This document shows, piece by piece, positions 9,374 through 19,155 of a DNA stretch of 64,000 bases (position 1 is its first letter; each line of letters opens with the position of its first letter). The translations under genes and the position numbers were made by a program. Location of the stretch: the NCBI RefSeq assembly GCF_003217495.1, contig NZ_QJSW01000003.1, forward strand, positions 62,001-126,000, read 5' to 3'. Source of the DNA: Paenibacillus barcinonensis. GTDB taxonomy: Bacteria; Bacillota; Bacilli; Paenibacillales; Paenibacillaceae. The notes below the pieces were generated by a model. The model was not told where the DNA came from. It worked only from the letters and a program-made list of their open reading frames with translations, and did not search any database.

Positions 9374-10282
9374 TCAAATATGCTCACCGCGCTTGAATCC
9401 TTCCCCAAGCACTTCTTGTGCATGGCTGATAATGACAAAAGCGTCCGGGTCTACGGATCGGATCAACGCTTTCAGTCGTGGTACTTCACTTTGCCCAACG
9501 ACCACCATCAGCACAGTTCGCTGATCATCCGTATATCCACCCTTCGCCTCCAGCTTGGTCAGACCGCGATCCAGATCAGCCAGAATAACCTTTGTAATTG
9601 CTTCAGTCTGGTTCGAGATAATGTACGCCACCTTGGAATACCCCAGCCCCATCTCGATCGTATCAATCACTTTACCAGTAACATACAACCCGATCAACGC
9701 GTACAATGACTGCTCTAGCGACAGTACAAACGCTGCCATAATAATGACGGTCGCATCCATGATTACGACGCATACGGAGTAACTGAGTCCACTGTACTTC
9801 TGCACGATTCGTGCCAGAATGCTCATGCCTCCCGTTGAACCTCTCCCCCGGTACACAATGCCGATGCCCAGCCCCACGCCGATGCCCCCGTATAATGAAG
9901 CAAGCAGCGGATTAGTGGTTGGTATCGCCCAGTGACTCGTCAGATACACAAAAAGTGGAAGGACGATGCTTCCGAGGATTGAACGAACTCCGTACTGCTT
10001 GCCGATAAGTAGAAAACCCGCAATGAGTAGCGGTATATTAATGGCCCATTGGGTATACGCCGGTTCCCATCCGAACCACTCATGCCCCAGAATGGATAAC
10101 CCGGATACTCCACCGGAAGCGATCTGATTGGGAAGCAAAAATAAATTGAAGGCCACCGCAATCAAAAACGAGCCTACAATAATGAACAAGGTATCCATGA
10201 CGTTCCGCCACGGCCCGTTCAGGGGAATGGAGGTAGCTAACCTCTTTTTACGTTGAGGGTATGATTGTTGTTGCTCTTGCAT
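9374..10282 (-). CDS. YitT-family membrane protein (DUF161/DUF2179)
   Basis: Predicted multi-pass membrane protein of the YitT family, whose transported substrate or exact role is not settled. The N-terminal two thirds hold about five or six hydrophobic segments beginning TLFIIVGSFLIAVAFNLFLL, with the family-typical NQIASGGVSGLSIL and GGIGVGLGIGIVYRGRGSTGG stretches. The C-terminal ~80 residues form a soluble DUF2179 domain (GYTDDQRTVLMVVVGQSEV). The ATG at 10282 is chosen for its AAGGAGA; the upstream in-frame residues would be translated from the prfB terminator. About 302 residues. It follows prfB but is separated from it by that terminator. Confidence 0.88.
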   Translation of the reverse strand: MQEQQQSYPQRKKRLATSIPLNGPWRNVMDTLFIIVGSFLIAVAFNLFLLPNQIASGGVSGLSILGHEWFGWEPAYTQWAINIPLLIAGFLLIGKQYGVRSILGSIVLPLFVYLTSHWAIPTTNPLLASLYGGIGVGLGIGIVYRGRGSTGGMSILARIVQKYSGLSYSVCVVIMDATVIIMAAFVLSLEQSLYALIGLYVTGKVIDTIEMGLGYSKVAYIISNQTEAITKVILADLDRGLTKLEAKGGYTDDQRTVLMVVVGQSEVPRLKALIRSVDPDAFVIISHAQEVLGEGFKRGEHI

Positions 10283-10313
10283 GATGTCGTGCTCTCCTTT
10301 TATATAATTGATC

Positions 10314-10372
10314 AAAAAAAAGCTCCTGTATACACCAGCATGCGCATGAGCACACGGGTCCATACAGGAACT
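10314..10372 (-). terminator. Terminator after prfB
   Basis: On the minus strand TTCCTGTATGGAC pairs with GTGTATACAGGA and is followed by GC and seven T residues, directly after the prfB stop. Confidence 0.85.
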
Positions 10373-10376
10373 TTGA

Positions 10377-11490
10377 TTAATCGGCTTCTACTTTAATTTG
10401 GCTACGCAAATAACCGTCGATGAATGCATCGAGGTCGCCGTCCATAACTGCTCCAGTATTTCCTGTCTCTACGCTTGTACGGTGATCCTTTACCATACTA
10501 TAGGGATGGAATACATAGGAGCGAATCTGGCTTCCCCATGAAATATCCGACTGATCCCCTCGGATTTCATCCAGTTGTTTTTGCTGCTCTTCAATTTTGC
10601 GCTCATACAATTTCGAACGGAGCATCGTCATCGCACGCTCGCGGTTTTTGATCTGTGAACGTTCGTTCTGACAGGTGACAACCACTCCCGTCGGGATATG
10701 TGTAATCCGTACGGCTGAGTCCGTGGTATTAATGTGTTGTCCACCTGCACCGCTCGCGCGATAGGTATCAATCTTGAGGTCCTCGGTGCGAATATCAATC
10801 TCGATGGTATCATCAATCTCCGGCACCACATCACAGGATACGAAGGAGGTATGTCTGCGACCTGATGAGTCAAAAGGAGAAATCCGTACCAGACGGTGAA
10901 CTCCCTTCTCTGCCTTCAGATAACCATAGGCGTTATATCCCTTGATGGACAAGGTCACGCTTTTGATGCCTGCCTCGTCGCCTGGAAGGTAATCCAGCAC
11001 CTCAACCTTGAAGCCGCGTTTCTCGGACCAACGCGTGTACATCCGCAGCAGCATCTGTCCCCAGTCCTGCGACTCGGTACCGCCTGCGCCCGGATGAAGC
11101 TCCAGAATCGCATTCATTTTGTCATATGGCTGATTCAGAAGGAGCTGCAGCTCGAACTCTTCTACCTTGCTTACAATGGCGGCCACGCTGTTGCCAATCT
11201 CGGCAGCCAGCTCCTCATCGCCTTCTTCATCTGCCAGTTCAGCCATCATCAACGCATCATCATAATCCTGTTGCAGCTTAATGTAATGGTCTACCGATCC
11301 TTTTACCGCATTCATCTCGGCGATGAGAGCTTGCGCCTTCTCATTGTCATCCCAAAAATCGGGAGCGGACATTTTCTCTTCGAAGTTCTCAATCATCTCT
11401 TGCTTGAGATCTAAGTCAAAGAGACCCCCTAAGGTTTGTTAATTTCTTGCCTATTTCACGCAGGTCCTGCTTCACGCTTGGATCAATCAT
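10377..11490 (-). CDS. prfB: Peptide chain release factor 2 (programmed +1 frameshift)
   Basis: RF2 reads UGA and UAA stop codons and triggers peptide release on the ribosome. The main frame (10377-11417) carries the class-I motif [16 protein letters not shown] with the catalytic GGQ, and the [13 protein letters not shown] stretch used in stop recognition. The first 24 codons (11490-11419) are in another frame ending in TGA at 11418-11416; ribosomes must shift +1 at CTT TGA C to make about 370 residues. The ATG at 11490 has AGAGGAA upstream. The gene lies downstream of secA, as in B. subtilis. Confidence 0.96.
11413..11430 (-). promoter_or_regulatory. prfB recoding site: internal SD, slippery CTT, TGA
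   Basis: On the minus strand AGGGGG TCT CTT TGA C has the arrangement of the classical RF2 frameshift: an internal Shine-Dalgarno just upstream, the slippery CUU codon and an in-frame UGA followed by C. Low RF2 stalls the ribosome at UGA and favours the +1 shift, giving autoregulation (established for RF2). Confidence 0.95.
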
Positions 11491-11512
11491 GTGCAATTCC
11501 TCTTTTCATTAA

Positions 11513-11542
11513 GATAAGCTCCCCGCATGCCGGGAGCTTCAA
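11513..11542 (-). other. Stem-loop between secA and prfB
   Basis: AAGCTCCCGGCATGCGGGGAGCTT forms a strong hairpin about 23 bp upstream of the prfB start, without a clear T run on the minus strand. It may weakly terminate secA transcription or protect the transcript. The remaining spacer up to the secA stop (11543-11780) shows no other signal. Confidence 0.5.
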
Positions 11543-11780
11543 TAATCAGGATTAAACTTCAGATGCATTATACCGCAAGCCTTGCACATACTGTTGCCAG
11601 CAGGCGCGTCAGACTTCACTCAGCGTCATATGACTATTCATATGCACCAGTTATCGGATATGCATCCTCCACTTTATCCTATTGAACCCCCGGCTGCAAG
11701 GAGCCGTATAAGTCAAACGATATACATTGGACTAGATGATCTTACTTGTTGTACCTCGATGAAAAAAATGAGACAAGATA

Positions 11781-14285
11781 CTACTCTTGACCGTGGCAAT
11801 GCTTGAACTTTTTGCCGCTGCCGCAAGGGCAAGGGTCATTACGACCAATCTGGTCGGATACTCTCACTGGACGTTTCTCCGCAGGTTCACCGCTTGTCGA
11901 GATCTGGCTCTCGTCCACAACCGCTTGACGCTCCTGGTTGCTTTCGATCTGTGCTTTCATCACGTACGTTGCCACTTCCTCCTGAATGGAAGAGATCATC
12001 TCGTGGAACATCTCGAACCCTTCGAACTGGTACTCACGAAGCGGGTCTGTACCGCCGTATGCACGAAGGTGGATACCTTGACGCAATTGATCCATTGCAT
12101 CAATGTGGTCCATCCACTTGCTGTCTACTGCGCGAAGCACGACCACCTTCTCGAACTCACGAACCATTTCTTCACCAATACGCTCTTCGCGAGCATTGTA
12201 TTTGTTCTGTACTTTCTCGAACAGATACTCGATGATTTCTTCGGCTTCTTTACCCCACAGCTCATCTTTGGTAATGGAGCCATCATCCAAAAGCTTGCTG
12301 TTCATATAATCCGCAACTTCCTGCAGCTCCCAGTTCTCAGGAATTTCGTCACTGCAATGTGCTCCAACGATGCGTTCAATGGATGGCTTGATCATATCCA
12401 TAACGATCTGTTTAATATTTTCGGACTCCAGCACCTCACGACGCTGTTTGTAGATAATCTCACGCTGCTGGTTCATAACATCGTCATATTGAAGGACTAC
12501 TTTACGTACGTCAAAGTTGTTGCCCTCAACACGCTTCTGTGCTGATTCTACAGCACGCGTGATCATACGGCTTTCGATTGGCTGATCTTCTTCAAAACCA
12601 AGACGCTCCATCATGTTCAGCACGTTGTCTGCACCAAAGCGTTTCATCAATTCATCGCCCAAAGACAGATAGAACTGTGTAGAGCCCGGGTCACCTTGAC
12701 GTCCCGCACGACCGCGGAGCTGGTTGTCGATCCGGCGTGATTCGTGACGCTCTGTACCAATGATATGAAGGCCGCCAACTTCAGCAACACCTTCACCCAA
12801 AATAATATCTGTACCCCGTCCAGCCATGTTCGTTGCAATAGTTACTGCACCCGCTTGACCTGCACCGGAGATAATTTCAGCTTCTTCTGCATGAAACTTC
12901 GCGTTCAAGACCTGGTGTCTGATACCGCGACGCTTCAGCATGTCTGACAGACGCTCCGAGTTCTCGATGGATACTGTACCCACCAGCACCGGCTGGTTTT
13001 TGCTGTGACGCTCCACGATTTCTTCTACAACCGCTTTGAACTTGCCATCAATGCTTTTATACACCACATCCGCCATATCATTCCGTTTGTTCGGACGGTT
13101 GGTCGGGATCTGCAGCACTTCAAGGCCGTAGATTTTCTTGAACTCTTCTTCCTCTGTCTTCGCTGTACCTGTCATACCCGCAAGCTTGCGGTACATCCGG
13201 AAGTAGTTCTGGAACGTAATCGTTGCCAGCGTCATGCTCTCGTTCTGAACCTCGATGCCCTCTTTCGCTTCAATCGCCTGGTGCAAGCCATCGCTGTAAC
13301 GACGACCAGCCATCAGACGTCCTGTGAACTCATCGACGATCATGACTTCTTCATCCGTAACAACATAATCCACGTCACGGCGCATAATCACATTTGCTTT
13401 CAAACCCTGCACAATGTGGTGGTTCAGCGTCACGTTCGCATGATCATACAAGTTCTCGATGCCAAAGGCCTTCTCCGCTTTCGCTACGCCACCCTCTGTC
13501 AGCGCTACGGATTTCACCTTGATATCGACTGTAAAGTCCTCTTCCGGCACCAGACGCTTCACGAAACGATCCGCTGCATAATACAGGTCGGTCGATTTCT
13601 GAGCTTGTCCGGAAATAATCAGTGGTGTACGTGCCTCATCGACAAGAATGGAGTCCACTTCGTCAATGATACAGAAGAACAATGGACGCTGTACCATTTG
13701 CTCTTTGTACAGAACCATATTGTCACGCAGGTAGTCAAAACCGAATTCGTTGTTCGTACCGTACGTAATATCACAGGCATATGCATGCTGCTTCAGCGCA
13801 TGATCCATGCCGCTCAGGTTAACCCCAACCGTCATGCCGAGGAATTCATAGATTTGCCCCATCTCCTGGCTATCCCTTTGAGCCAAATAGTCATTAACTG
13901 TGACTACGTGTACACCTTTGGACATCAATGCATTCAAATATACTGGCAGTGTTCCTACCAGCGTTTTACCTTCACCCGTCTTCATCTCGGAAATACGGCC
14001 TTCATGCAGTGCAATCCCGCCTAGCATCTGTACATCATAGTGACGTTTGCCAAGCACGCGGCGTGACGCCTCACGTACGGTTGCAAATGCTTCAGGAAGC
14101 AGCTCATCCGTGGTTTCTCCCTTTTCAATACGGGCACGGAACTCCTCCGTTTTTCCTTTCAACTGCTCATCAGACAAAGCCTGAAATTGCGGTTCCAGTT
14201 TATTGATTACATCGACCGTCTTCATTAGACGTTTCACATCACGCTCGTTCATGTCTCCGAAGATCTTTTTGACAAGTCCTAACAT
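11781..14285 (-). CDS. secA: Preprotein translocase ATPase SecA
   Basis: ATP-driven motor that pushes unfolded preproteins through SecYEG. Starting [19 protein letters not shown], it is 834 residues, the normal size for Firmicutes. Walker A is in [12 protein letters not shown], the DEAD-type motif in [19 protein letters not shown], and the C-terminal zinc-binding tail is [14 protein letters not shown]. The ATG at 14285 follows AAAGGGG; the longer in-frame start at 14333 would be translated from the structured leader. It lies between hpf and prfB, as in B. subtilis. Its ~240-nt leader has several predicted stems that could regulate expression. Confidence 0.98.
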   Translation of the reverse strand: MLGLVKKIFGDMNERDVKRLMKTVDVINKLEPQFQALSDEQLKGKTEEFRARIEKGETTDELLPEAFATVREASRRVLGKRHYDVQMLGGIALHEGRISEMKTGEGKTLVGTLPVYLNALMSKGVHVVTVNDYLAQRDSQEMGQIYEFLGMTVGVNLSGMDHALKQHAYACDITYGTNNEFGFDYLRDNMVLYKEQMVQRPLFFCIIDEVDSILVDEARTPLIISGQAQKSTDLYYAADRFVKRLVPEEDFTVDIKVKSVALTEGGVAKAEKAFGIENLYDHANVTLNHHIVQGLKANVIMRRDVDYVVTDEEVMIVDEFTGRLMAGRRYSDGLHQAIEAKEGIEVQNESMTLATITFQNYFRMYRKLAGMTGTAKTEEEEFKKIYGLEVLQIPTNRPNKRNDMADVVYKSIDGKFKAVVEEIVERHSKNQPVLVGTVSIENSERLSDMLKRRGIRHQVLNAKFHAEEAEIISGAGQAGAVTIATNMAGRGTDIILGEGVAEVGGLHIIGTERHESRRIDNQLRGRAGRQGDPGSTQFYLSLGDELMKRFGADNVLNMMERLGFEEDQPIESRMITRAVESAQKRVEGNNFDVRKVVLQYDDVMNQQREIIYKQRREVLESENIKQIVMDMIKPSIERIVGAHCSDEIPENWELQEVADYMNSKLLDDGSITKDELWGKEAEEIIEYLFEKVQNKYNAREERIGEEMVREFEKVVVLRAVDSKWMDHIDAMDQLRQGIHLRAYGGTDPLREYQFEGFEMFHEMISSIQEEVATYVMKAQIESNQERQAVVDESQISTSGEPAEKRPVRVSDQIGRNDPCPCGSGKKFKHCHGQE

Positions 14286-14315
14286 GGTATACCCCTTTCG
14301 TGCAAAACAGAATAG

Positions 14316-14460
14316 ACCCCCTGCTGCCGCCATGCGGCACCATCCATGGATTATTCATCCATTGTCCCCGGGGGTGACAAACAAGATAAAAATATAGATG
14401 AATCAACCCCAGGCTTGCATCGTTTCTCACGAAGCTGATTCGGTACTCACTTGAGCCTGG
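14316..14460 (-). promoter_or_regulatory. Structured secA 5' leader
   Basis: The part nearest the gene folds on paper as a three-way junction: outer ACCCCC/GGGGGT (14316-14321 with 14370-14375) enclosing TGCCGC-CAT-GCGGCA (14325-14339) and ATGGAT-N5-ATCCAT (14346-14362). Further upstream CCAGGCT (14409-14415) can pair with AGCCTGG (14454-14460), and GAATCA (14400-14405) with TGATTC (14436-14441); these two helices cross, so they would be a pseudoknot or alternatives. No known riboswitch class is recognised. The spacer beyond (14560-14880) shows nothing further. Confidence 0.45.
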
Positions 14461-14526
14461 TTCTATTATATAATTGCCAACGCTCAAGCTTATTGAATCA
14501 TGTTCATGGTGCTGTGCCTGTCATTG

Positions 14527-14554
14527 ATTATGATTAGCGATCATTCGTTGACAA
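14527..14554 (-). promoter_or_regulatory. Candidate secA promoter
   Basis: Minus-strand -35 TTGTCA (14549-14554) and -10 CATAAT (14527-14532) with a 16-bp spacer, about 240 bp upstream of the secA start. A separate TATAAT near 14465-14470 lacks a convincing -35. Confidence 0.4.
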
Positions 14555-14882
14555 TTCTTCATCAGGACAATGATTCTCTTTGCATAAATTGTAACAGTTT
14601 GTAAGGGTCGCCGCAACACGCCACATCGGACTTCTTCGAACTTTGCTCCCCCGATCAAGAGAGTTTAAGTGCAAAAAATCATAGTCGTTAGCAGAAGTGC
14701 TAAGATGACTCATTTATTTCCCGAGATAGCTCAAGGCTCAAGCGACGATTAATGGGAAATATGGAAGTTAACGGAAGATATTTCAAGCTGTCCATCTTCT
14801 ACTCTATTAGACGCGGCAGCCCCCCTAATAGTTTCATCATTTTATTTCCAAACGATGTCCATTCTATTAAAGCTGCTACGCA

Positions 14883-14920
14883 CAAAAGAGCCCCATCCCT
14901 TAAAGGATGGAAGCTCTTGT
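14883..14920 (-). terminator. Terminator after hpf
   Basis: On the minus strand AAGAGCTTCCATCC pairs with GGATGGGGCTCTT around TTTAAG, with a short T-rich tail, about 90 bp after the hpf stop. Confidence 0.75.
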
Positions 14921-15006
14921 TAGGTTCATTTTCAGGAAGCATAGCTCCTGCTTATATTCAATACAGGGTTGTTGCTGTTCGATTAAAGCGATGTCCTCAG
15001 CCTGAC

Positions 15007-15567
15007 TTAACCTTGCTCAATCAAGCCGTACTTGCCATCGTTCCGTTTGTAAACCACGCTTACTTCCTCATTCTCGATGTTGGAGAATACGAAAAAGTTA
15101 TGACCTACCATGTTCATTTGCAGGATCGCTTCTTCCACGTCCATCGGTTTCAGCATAAAGCGTTTCGTACGTACAACTTCCAGATCATCATCCGCATCCG
15201 TGTCGAGCTCGGCTGTTGCTACTGTGCCTGACGGATCTTCCACGAAGAGTGTCTTCAGGCTGCCTTCCTGACGGAATTTACGGTTAATTTTCGTTTTATG
15301 TTTGCGAATCTGACGTTCCAGCTTGTCCACAACGGCATCAATGGATGCATACATATCATCGCTTCCATCCTCCGCACGGAGCACAAAGCCCTTCAAAGGA
15401 ATCGTCACCTCAACTCTATGCAAGCCTCTTGTCGTGCTCAGTGTCACAGCACCATCAGAGGTAAGGGGTGCATCGAAATACTTCTCGAGTCTACTCAACT
15501 TTTTGTCGACATAATCTTTCAAAGCCTCAGTAACCTCGATTTGTTGACCTCGAATACTCAAATTCAT
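15007..15567 (-). CDS. hpf: Ribosome hibernation promoting factor, long form
   Basis: Binds idle 70S ribosomes and dimerises them to 100S particles in stationary phase or stress. The N-terminal ~100 residues form the HPF/YfiA RNA-binding fold (MNLSIRGQQIEVTEALKDY onward, with a basic helix KLERQIRKHKTKINRKF). The C-terminal ~60 residues (TKRFMLKPMDVEEAILQMN to the end) are the dimerisation tail found only in long-form HPF. 186 residues is normal for this form. The ATG follows GGAGGAG. It lies between the flagellar genes and secA, as B. subtilis hpf (yvyD) does. Confidence 0.96.
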   Translation of the reverse strand: MNLSIRGQQIEVTEALKDYVDKKLSRLEKYFDAPLTSDGAVTLSTTRGLHRVEVTIPLKGFVLRAEDGSDDMYASIDAVVDKLERQIRKHKTKINRKFRQEGSLKTLFVEDPSGTVATAELDTDADDDLEVVRTKRFMLKPMDVEEAILQMNMVGHNFFVFSNIENEEVSVVYKRNDGKYGLIEQG

Positions 15568-15597
15568 AGGGCACTCCTCCTTTATCTTTGCACCTTC

Positions 15598-15627
15598 ATT
15601 ATACCACGAATGTAAGCGTCATGTAAA
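15598..15627 (-). promoter_or_regulatory. hpf promoter
   Basis: Minus-strand -35 TTTACA (15622-15627) and -10 TATAAT (15598-15603), 18-bp spacer, about 30 bp before the hpf start. The rest of the hpf/csp spacer (15628-15927) shows no gene or convincing signal. Confidence 0.7.
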
Positions 15628-15927
15628 AACTCCCGGTGACCGAATAATGACATCTCCTCCAGCCACCTCAGGCAATGTCTGTTTAACGCCATATTTCGTG
15701 ATATTTCGCCATTTTCGGCCAAAATCTTTTATTGTCCCCAGGCTGCATATCCGGCGCTTGATGATGTATTTAACCGTTTTGGAGGTAGTCTAATCGGTTA
15801 TGTAAAATGAGCTCTCTAGCGTGGTAGTAACAGCCGCAGAAATTCATTCCTTAGCGTAGACATTGGATCACCTTCGAGTGTGCATTTGAAAGAAATTCGT
15901 GACGCTCTACCAAGAGCTAAACTAAAC

Positions 15928-15955
15928 AAAAAAAGACCCCGGATCACCGGAGTCT
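15928..15955 (-). terminator. Terminator after the cold-shock gene
   Basis: On the minus strand AGACTCCGG-TGAT-CCGGGGTCT is followed by seven T residues. Confidence 0.9.
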
Positions 15956-16020
15956 GATGCTAGCGATAATTCAATTTGGTAACCATCTAACCATATATGT
16001 AGGTCGGATTATCCGGATGA

Positions 16021-16218
16021 TTATAATTTGATTACGTTAGCGGCTTGAGGTCCACGAGCGCCTTCGACGATGTCGAATTCTACGGATTGACCTTCTTCCA
16101 AAGTTTTGAAGCCTTCGGATTGAATTGCGGAGAAGTGTACGAATACGTCGCCGCCATCTTCAGTCTCAATGAAACCGTAACCTTTTTCTGCGTTGAACCA
16201 TTTTACTTTACCTTGCAT
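16021..16218 (-). CDS. Cold-shock protein, CspA/CspB family
   Basis: Small single-stranded nucleic acid-binding protein that acts as an RNA chaperone, often strongly induced or constitutively abundant. The 65 residues are a single OB-fold domain with both RNA-binding motifs: KGYGFIE (RNP1) and VFVHFSAI (RNP2). Length and sequence match the 65-67 residue family closely. It has its own promoter (TTGACA/TATCAT) and its own terminator, so it is monocistronic. Which of several csp paralogues it represents cannot be told from sequence alone. Confidence 0.96.
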   Translation of the reverse strand: MQGKVKWFNAEKGYGFIETEDGGDVFVHFSAIQSEGFKTLEEGQSVEFDIVEGARGPQAANVIKL

Positions 16219-16284
16219 GCACTAACATTCCCTTCGTCATCAAATGAAGTGAAGCCCTGGCCAAGACCCTAGCCCACAATTCAG

Positions 16285-16314
16285 ATGATATCACCTAATC
16301 TTATCCATTGTCAA
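16285..16314 (-). promoter_or_regulatory. Cold-shock gene promoter
   Basis: Minus-strand perfect -35 TTGACA (16309-16314) and -10 TATCAT (16285-16290) with an 18-bp spacer, about 65 bp upstream of the start. Confidence 0.75.
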
Positions 16315-16429
16315 TTGGTAAAGAAAATGTTTTATTGGTATTTTTTGTAGATTAATTGAGAATTTTGAGGAATAGGCGATTAATTTGTAGAAGAATATGT
16401 ATAAATCTTATTTTGCAGTAATGATAGAA

Positions 16430-16487
16430 TATAACCCCTCTATGTCAGCCTGGACTATTTCATCAAGGCAAACACAGCGGGGTTATA
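16430..16487 (-). terminator. Large imperfect hairpin after fliT
   Basis: TATAACCCC (16430-16438) pairs with GGGGTTATA (16479-16487), and the helix continues inward with mismatches to GCC/GGC, making a 58-nt hairpin immediately after the fliT stop. There is only a weak T tract, so it may terminate the flaG-fliT operon inefficiently or protect its 3' end. Confidence 0.5.
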
Positions 16488-16496
16488 ACTTCGCCC

Positions 16497-16844
16497 TTAT
16501 TTTCTTTTGTCCATCAAAAAGCTGTCAGGAGTGTAGCCTGCTTCATATGCATTTCGCTGCACCTTCGCCTGTCCACGCTTGTGTAACCAATCTTGGGCTT
16601 CCAGGCGAAGTGTGTTCATCCGTGCAAGAATCTCGGAATCTTGCTCTACCAAACGCTGAATAACTTCCTTCTCTCGCTCACTGGCCTGAGTATCAGAAAA
16701 GTGCTGTAATAATTGATCCACGACCACCTGTCGCTCCTCGATAAAAGCTTCAAGCTGTTCAAAATCCAGATTATACAGACTAGACAAAGTATTTTTAGTC
16801 AAATTTCCCAATTGGTTAATACATGTTGCTCTATCCATGAGCAT
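16497..16844 (-). CDS. fliT: FliT-like flagellar export chaperone
   Basis: A short (about 115 residues), mainly helical protein directly downstream of fliS, the position of fliT in B. subtilis. FliT proteins bind the cap protein FliD and flagellar export components. The visible sequence is charged and heptad-rich (IEERQVVVDQLLQHF, EREKEVIQRLVEQDSEILARM) without a catalytic motif, consistent with a FliT/FlgN-type helical bundle. Assignment rests mainly on position and size. Two in-frame ATG codons (16844 and 16838) are possible starts. The gene lies 7 bp after the fliS stop. Confidence 0.75.
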   Translation of the reverse strand: MLMDRATCINQLGNLTKNTLSSLYNLDFEQLEAFIEERQVVVDQLLQHFSDTQASEREKEVIQRLVEQDSEILARMNTLRLEAQDWLHKRGQAKVQRNAYEAGYTPDSFLMDKRK

Positions 16845-16851
16845 TAGCAGA

Positions 16852-17232
16852 TTACTCTCCTTGACTAGCTACAATTTTGGAAGCCTGTATCCAAGTCTCA
16901 CGCAATTCTGACAAATAACCCACCGCTTCTTCAGCCTTCGATTCATCTCGCTGAATGTTCGCTTCAATGAGCAAATAATTAGTATACTCATACAAGGAAA
17001 ATAAATTTTTAGAAACATCATAAGACTGATCCAATGTGCTCATCAATTCACTTATGATGGTCTGGGCCTTGCCCAGATTCAAATTAGTTTTCTCAATATC
17101 TTGCTGCTGTATTCCAGCAATAGCCGTCTTGATAAAACGAATAGCCCCGTCATACAACATAATAACTAACTGTGCCGGATTCGAAGTCTGGACAGAGGAT
17201 TGACGATATTTATCATATGGAGAAGTGATCAA
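16852..17232 (-). CDS. fliS: Flagellin-specific chaperone FliS
   Basis: Binds the C-terminal disordered tail of flagellin in the cytoplasm and hands it to the export gate; it also binds FliW in B. subtilis. The protein begins ITSPYDKYRQSSVQTSNPAQLVIMLYDGAIRFI, closely matching the family start. A TTG at 17232 is preferred because AAAGGGTG lies upstream at normal spacing; a GTG at 17241 is the alternative. Length is about 126 residues. It sits between fliD and fliT in one minus-strand operon. Confidence 0.93.
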   Translation of the reverse strand: MITSPYDKYRQSSVQTSNPAQLVIMLYDGAIRFIKTAIAGIQQQDIEKTNLNLGKAQTIISELMSTLDQSYDVSKNLFSLYEYTNYLLIEANIQRDESKAEEAVGYLSELRETWIQASKIVASQGE

Positions 17233-17257
17233 AAGTCTCACCCTTTATTCTATAAAA

Positions 17258-19135
17258 TTAATTTCCTAATTTGGCTAGTAAGCTGGCTGACTGTGACTGC
17301 ATCTGTGACATCGCTTTTTCCATAGCAGCAAACTGCTTATAGTAGCGATCTTCGGTGCTTGCAATATTACGTTGCATTAAAGCAATACGGCTGTTGTATT
17401 GTTTTAATTGTCTCCCCATCGGATTTTCTTCACTGAAAGTGCTTGTGACATCCGTTGTAAACCGGTTTGTACCTGAACGATCAGATATTCTTTGAATGGC
17501 AACAGAAGCTTTATCTGCCAGTTTATCGAAAATCCCGTCATTGGGTGCACTATCAGCGCCTTGAAAAAGGTCAATAACCGCCTGAGGATTCGAGCTTAGT
17601 GCAGTTTTTAATTTGGCCTCATCCTTAATAACCAGTTTTCCGTTCTCTGAGTAAAGACCAGTCGTTATTCCAATAGAATTAAGAGGGCCTAATTTTTCTG
17701 AGATTATAGATCTCATGTCAGAGAGCAAAGATTTGATGATGTCATTGTTCTTCAGCAACCCGCTTTTGGCTTTGTCGGTCCAGGTTAGAATTTCCGACTC
17801 TTTCATTTCCTTTTTCTGTTCGTCCGTAAGTGGCTTGAAGTCAGCATATTTGGTTTCACGGATTGTGCTATTTAAGGATTTAATTAGATTATTATAGTCA
17901 TCTATGAACCCTTTAATGGATTCTAATGCCTTATCCGGATCTGTTTGATTCTTTATGATGACTGGGTTGTCCACATCAGTCTCTTCCTGAAGCGTCAGTT
18001 GTACACCATTAATTGTAAATGTGTTTGTTCTAATGTTCTCCAAACTTTGACCATTCACCTTAACTTTCGCGTCCAAACCATCTTTTACTTGCTTCAGGGC
18101 ATTTGCATCCTCTTTGAAAGGAACCGCACCTTTGAAAAGTGAAAGGAACTCATAGGAATTCCCACCCATCTTGATCTCATTACCTGAATTAGCGGTAATT
18201 GTTAATTTACCTTTATCATCAAATGCAGCCACAACTCCAGCTTGGGTACTACTATTGATTTTACTAACAACACTGGATATCGTTTCTGTTTCATTAAAAA
18301 CAAAGCTCGCTCCATTAATCATGAAGCTATAGCCTTTCATGGGTGCATCAGGCTCAGGATCTTTCCCATCTTTTAATTTCTGAAGATCGGCGAGTGTCTG
18401 ATTACCTGTAACATTCTCCCCAGCACCATTCGTTTCGATCACTGTCTTTTTGGAAAAGAGCGCGATCAAGGAGTTCTTGCCTGATGGCGTCTCTACCTTG
18501 ATATCTCCAGCAGCTCCACCTGAACGCGATGCTAGTGACAATTTACCTGTCGCCTCATCATAACTCGCAAAAACATCTGCTTGTGAATTTGAATTAACAG
18601 TCGATATGAACGAAGAAATCGTTGTTCTTCCGTTAAAGAGTGAATTACCATCCTTGTCCTTAAAGCTCACTCCGTTAATCGTGATGTCAAAACCCTTTTT
18701 CAAGTAAGCTTCAAGATCCGATTCATTCATTGCTGACAGCTCAACCCCATCAAGATTAGCAAGAAATGTGTTTCTGCTTATCCCTTGACCTAAACCGCTC
18801 GTTTCAAGCGTTTTTGCACTTGCCAACTTTTCCACTGAAACTTTCATTTCTGCGGTAGTTGCACTAGCACTTGCCACTGCTTTCACAGCTGTCGTATTAC
18901 CTGAAACGACAGAATTATTGGCGTTCAGTGCAGAGGAGTTACCGTATTTCGTAGTGAGCTTATTAATACGGAAATCATACAATTTACTGCTTAAATCACG
19001 ATAACTCTCCCGCTGCCATTGCAAAACCTGTTTGTCCTGGTTCAATCGATCCAGTCTGAGATTTTTGGTGGCCATCATGCTCTTGACCATACTATCAATG
19101 TCCATGCCTGAAAAGCCATTTACACGTGTAACCAT
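17258..19135 (-). CDS. fliD: Flagellar filament cap protein FliD (HAP2)
   Basis: Forms the pentameric cap at the growing filament tip that folds flagellin subunits into place. The N terminus VNGFSGMDIDSMVKSMM and C-terminal coiled coil (MGRQLKQYNSRIALMQRNI to the end) are the conserved polymerising ends. The middle has two FliD insertion-type repeats (ITINGVSFKDKDG..., FMINGASFVFNET...). At 625 residues it is longer than B. subtilis FliD (about 500), with the extra length in the exposed middle domains. The ATG follows GGAGGT. It lies between flaG and fliS. Confidence 0.95.
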   Translation of the reverse strand: MVTRVNGFSGMDIDSMVKSMMATKNLRLDRLNQDKQVLQWQRESYRDLSSKLYDFRINKLTTKYGNSSALNANNSVVSGNTTAVKAVASASATTAEMKVSVEKLASAKTLETSGLGQGISRNTFLANLDGVELSAMNESDLEAYLKKGFDITINGVSFKDKDGNSLFNGRTTISSFISTVNSNSQADVFASYDEATGKLSLASRSGGAAGDIKVETPSGKNSLIALFSKKTVIETNGAGENVTGNQTLADLQKLKDGKDPEPDAPMKGYSFMINGASFVFNETETISSVVSKINSSTQAGVVAAFDDKGKLTITANSGNEIKMGGNSYEFLSLFKGAVPFKEDANALKQVKDGLDAKVKVNGQSLENIRTNTFTINGVQLTLQEETDVDNPVIIKNQTDPDKALESIKGFIDDYNNLIKSLNSTIRETKYADFKPLTDEQKKEMKESEILTWTDKAKSGLLKNNDIIKSLLSDMRSIISEKLGPLNSIGITTGLYSENGKLVIKDEAKLKTALSSNPQAVIDLFQGADSAPNDGIFDKLADKASVAIQRISDRSGTNRFTTDVTSTFSEENPMGRQLKQYNSRIALMQRNIASTEDRYYKQFAAMEKAMSQMQSQSASLLAKLGN

Positions 19136-19155
19136 TCTGCACCTCCAGATCTATA

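Noticed and set aside
13005-14024. A long plus-strand open frame opposite secA
   Set aside because: It is the shadow of the strongly conserved secA frame, with His/Cys/Phe-rich composition and no start signal.
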